A stretch of DNA of 33,176 bases from JAHDNZ01 sp036721855. Lineage in GTDB: Bacteria > Bacillota > DTU065. Shown here piece by piece: positions 32,519 through 33,176 of this stretch; within the stretch, counting starts at the first letter, position 1; each line of letters opens with the position of its first letter. The stretch is taken from positions 1-33,176 of the forward strand of contig DAIMKF010000020.1 of NCBI GenBank assembly GCA_036721855.1, read 5' to 3'. The notes beneath the pieces are model-generated. The model was not told the origin of the DNA. It was given only the letters and a program-made list of their open reading frames with translations, and did not search any database. The position numbers and the translations under genes are program-made.

Positions 32519-33176
32519 ATTTTTTCCCCCTGTATGCTTTTCAATATTCTTAAACTTTTCCCGAGAGCTATAGTTGACACATTGATAAATTTCTAATCTA
32601 TCTCTCTTAATATATTATTTGTTCCCTATTTATTAAAAATATCCTGTAAAACCGAGCCCAAAGACGATTGGCTCTTCTTAATCCCTCAATTAAGTCATAA
32701 TGAATTTAGGTTATGTATAAAAGCGTAGGTTATTGCTTAACTGAATTCCAACACTTTCACTCCCCGAACCGACATATGCCTGGTAAGCTTGCTTGTATGG
32801 CAAGTAGAACTCTACCTCGGCATTTTCGAGATTAACACAGAACCCTTGAGTTTCATCTTACATTACAACAGTTTCTTCCTCATTTCAAGCTGACTTCCAA
32901 TATTGTTAGACTATACAAAACTTCTCCGGTTAAGTCTATCTGTCTGAACAATAACCCCCCGTATTAATTTCCTAAGTTAGCCAAATTCGTTCTCATATAT
33001 GGTATGTTACCTACCCGACAAGAACTGATAGAGAATCGGCTGGCCTTTGGCGAGGTAACTTTTCCTTAAAAAACATAGTGTCTAGTTTTCATTATGCTAT
33101 TACCCTACCATTGCGCCCTTATCAGTAACTTTCATTGACCCACACCTCCTATCTCAATATGTGACTTAATTTATGC
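32519..33176. other. Right-end non-coding region, possible decayed mobile element
   Basis: About 650 bases with no intact gene. On the minus strand an AGGAGGTG site (near 33145) precedes an ATG at 33136 that opens only 11 codons before a stop. Further minus-strand sequence has short open stretches in all frames. A gtgaaagtg block with a preceding ccaggcatatgtcgg (about 32755-32790) loosely resembles the motif at the left edge. This might be a decayed insertion sequence or group II intron remnant, which is speculative. A possible promoter of the sugar-binding protein lies somewhere in 32520-32630 but no good match to the consensus was found. Confidence 0.3.

Noticed and set aside
1..33176. CRISPR array, tRNA or rRNA genes, intact transposase
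   Set aside because: No direct-repeat array, no cloverleaf-like or rRNA-like stretch and no transposase reading frame were seen.

Overview
The window reads as a chromosomal segment of an anaerobic, AT-rich bacterium of Bacillota type. The evidence is strong AGGAGG-like ribosome sites, several GTG/TTG starts, consensus sigma-A promoters, a clostridial-type glutamate dehydrogenase, rubrerythrin, a dedicated cysteine desulfurase/ThiI pair and a YdjG/YdjI-like SPFH module. Two features suggest a diderm (outer-membrane) Bacillota lineage such as Limnochordia or Halanaerobiales. Two secreted proteins (10320-12257) look like small beta-barrels, one ending in an aromatic GLIFYF tail. The sugar-binding protein at the right end has a signal peptide but no lipobox cysteine. 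The lineage is an inference from gene content only.

Layout, left to right. 1-2645: a minus-strand pair, Zn-dependent phospholipase C-like protein then a UMF1-type MFS transporter, behind a 407-base leader or intergenic region. 2646-4005: gdhA with a perfect TTGACA-17-TATAAT promoter. 4156-6536: plus-strand SPFH/zinc-ribbon protein and a zinc-ribbon membrane partner. 6587-10232: minus-strand cysteine desulfurase, thiI and anmK. 10281-18159: a long minus-strand run starting with an FtsA-like ATPase that carries five repeated C-terminal modules, then deoC, pdp, a secreted unknown, and after a 307-base gap an amidase and two barrel-like proteins, ending at a terminator. 18288-19677: rubrerythrin and a secreted ThuA/glutaminase-like-fold protein. 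20029-21785: a secreted multidomain protein. 21781-24114: an RlmI-type methyltransferase divergent from DNA polymerase IV. 24606-27452: metallophosphoesterase, a PEGA-domain lipoprotein with a glucosaminidase-like domain, and a shorter paralogue of that domain. 27539-29431: FAD-dependent oxidoreductase with an S-layer-homology-like tail. 29398-31133: yhbY and an MFS transporter, minus strand. 31176-32518: an orphan ABC sugar-binding protein. 32519-33176: non-coding, possibly decayed mobile DNA.

The main themes are cell-envelope upkeep (amidase, barrels, glucosaminidases, AnmK recycling, FtsA-like protein, SPFH module), nucleoside salvage and tRNA thiolation. The most interesting observations are the FtsA-like protein with five NG-12-GD modules, its operon with envelope genes, the probable AUU start codon of yhbY, and leader regions that contain hairpins with no coding explanation. 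I see no CRISPR array, tRNA, rRNA or intact transposase gene.
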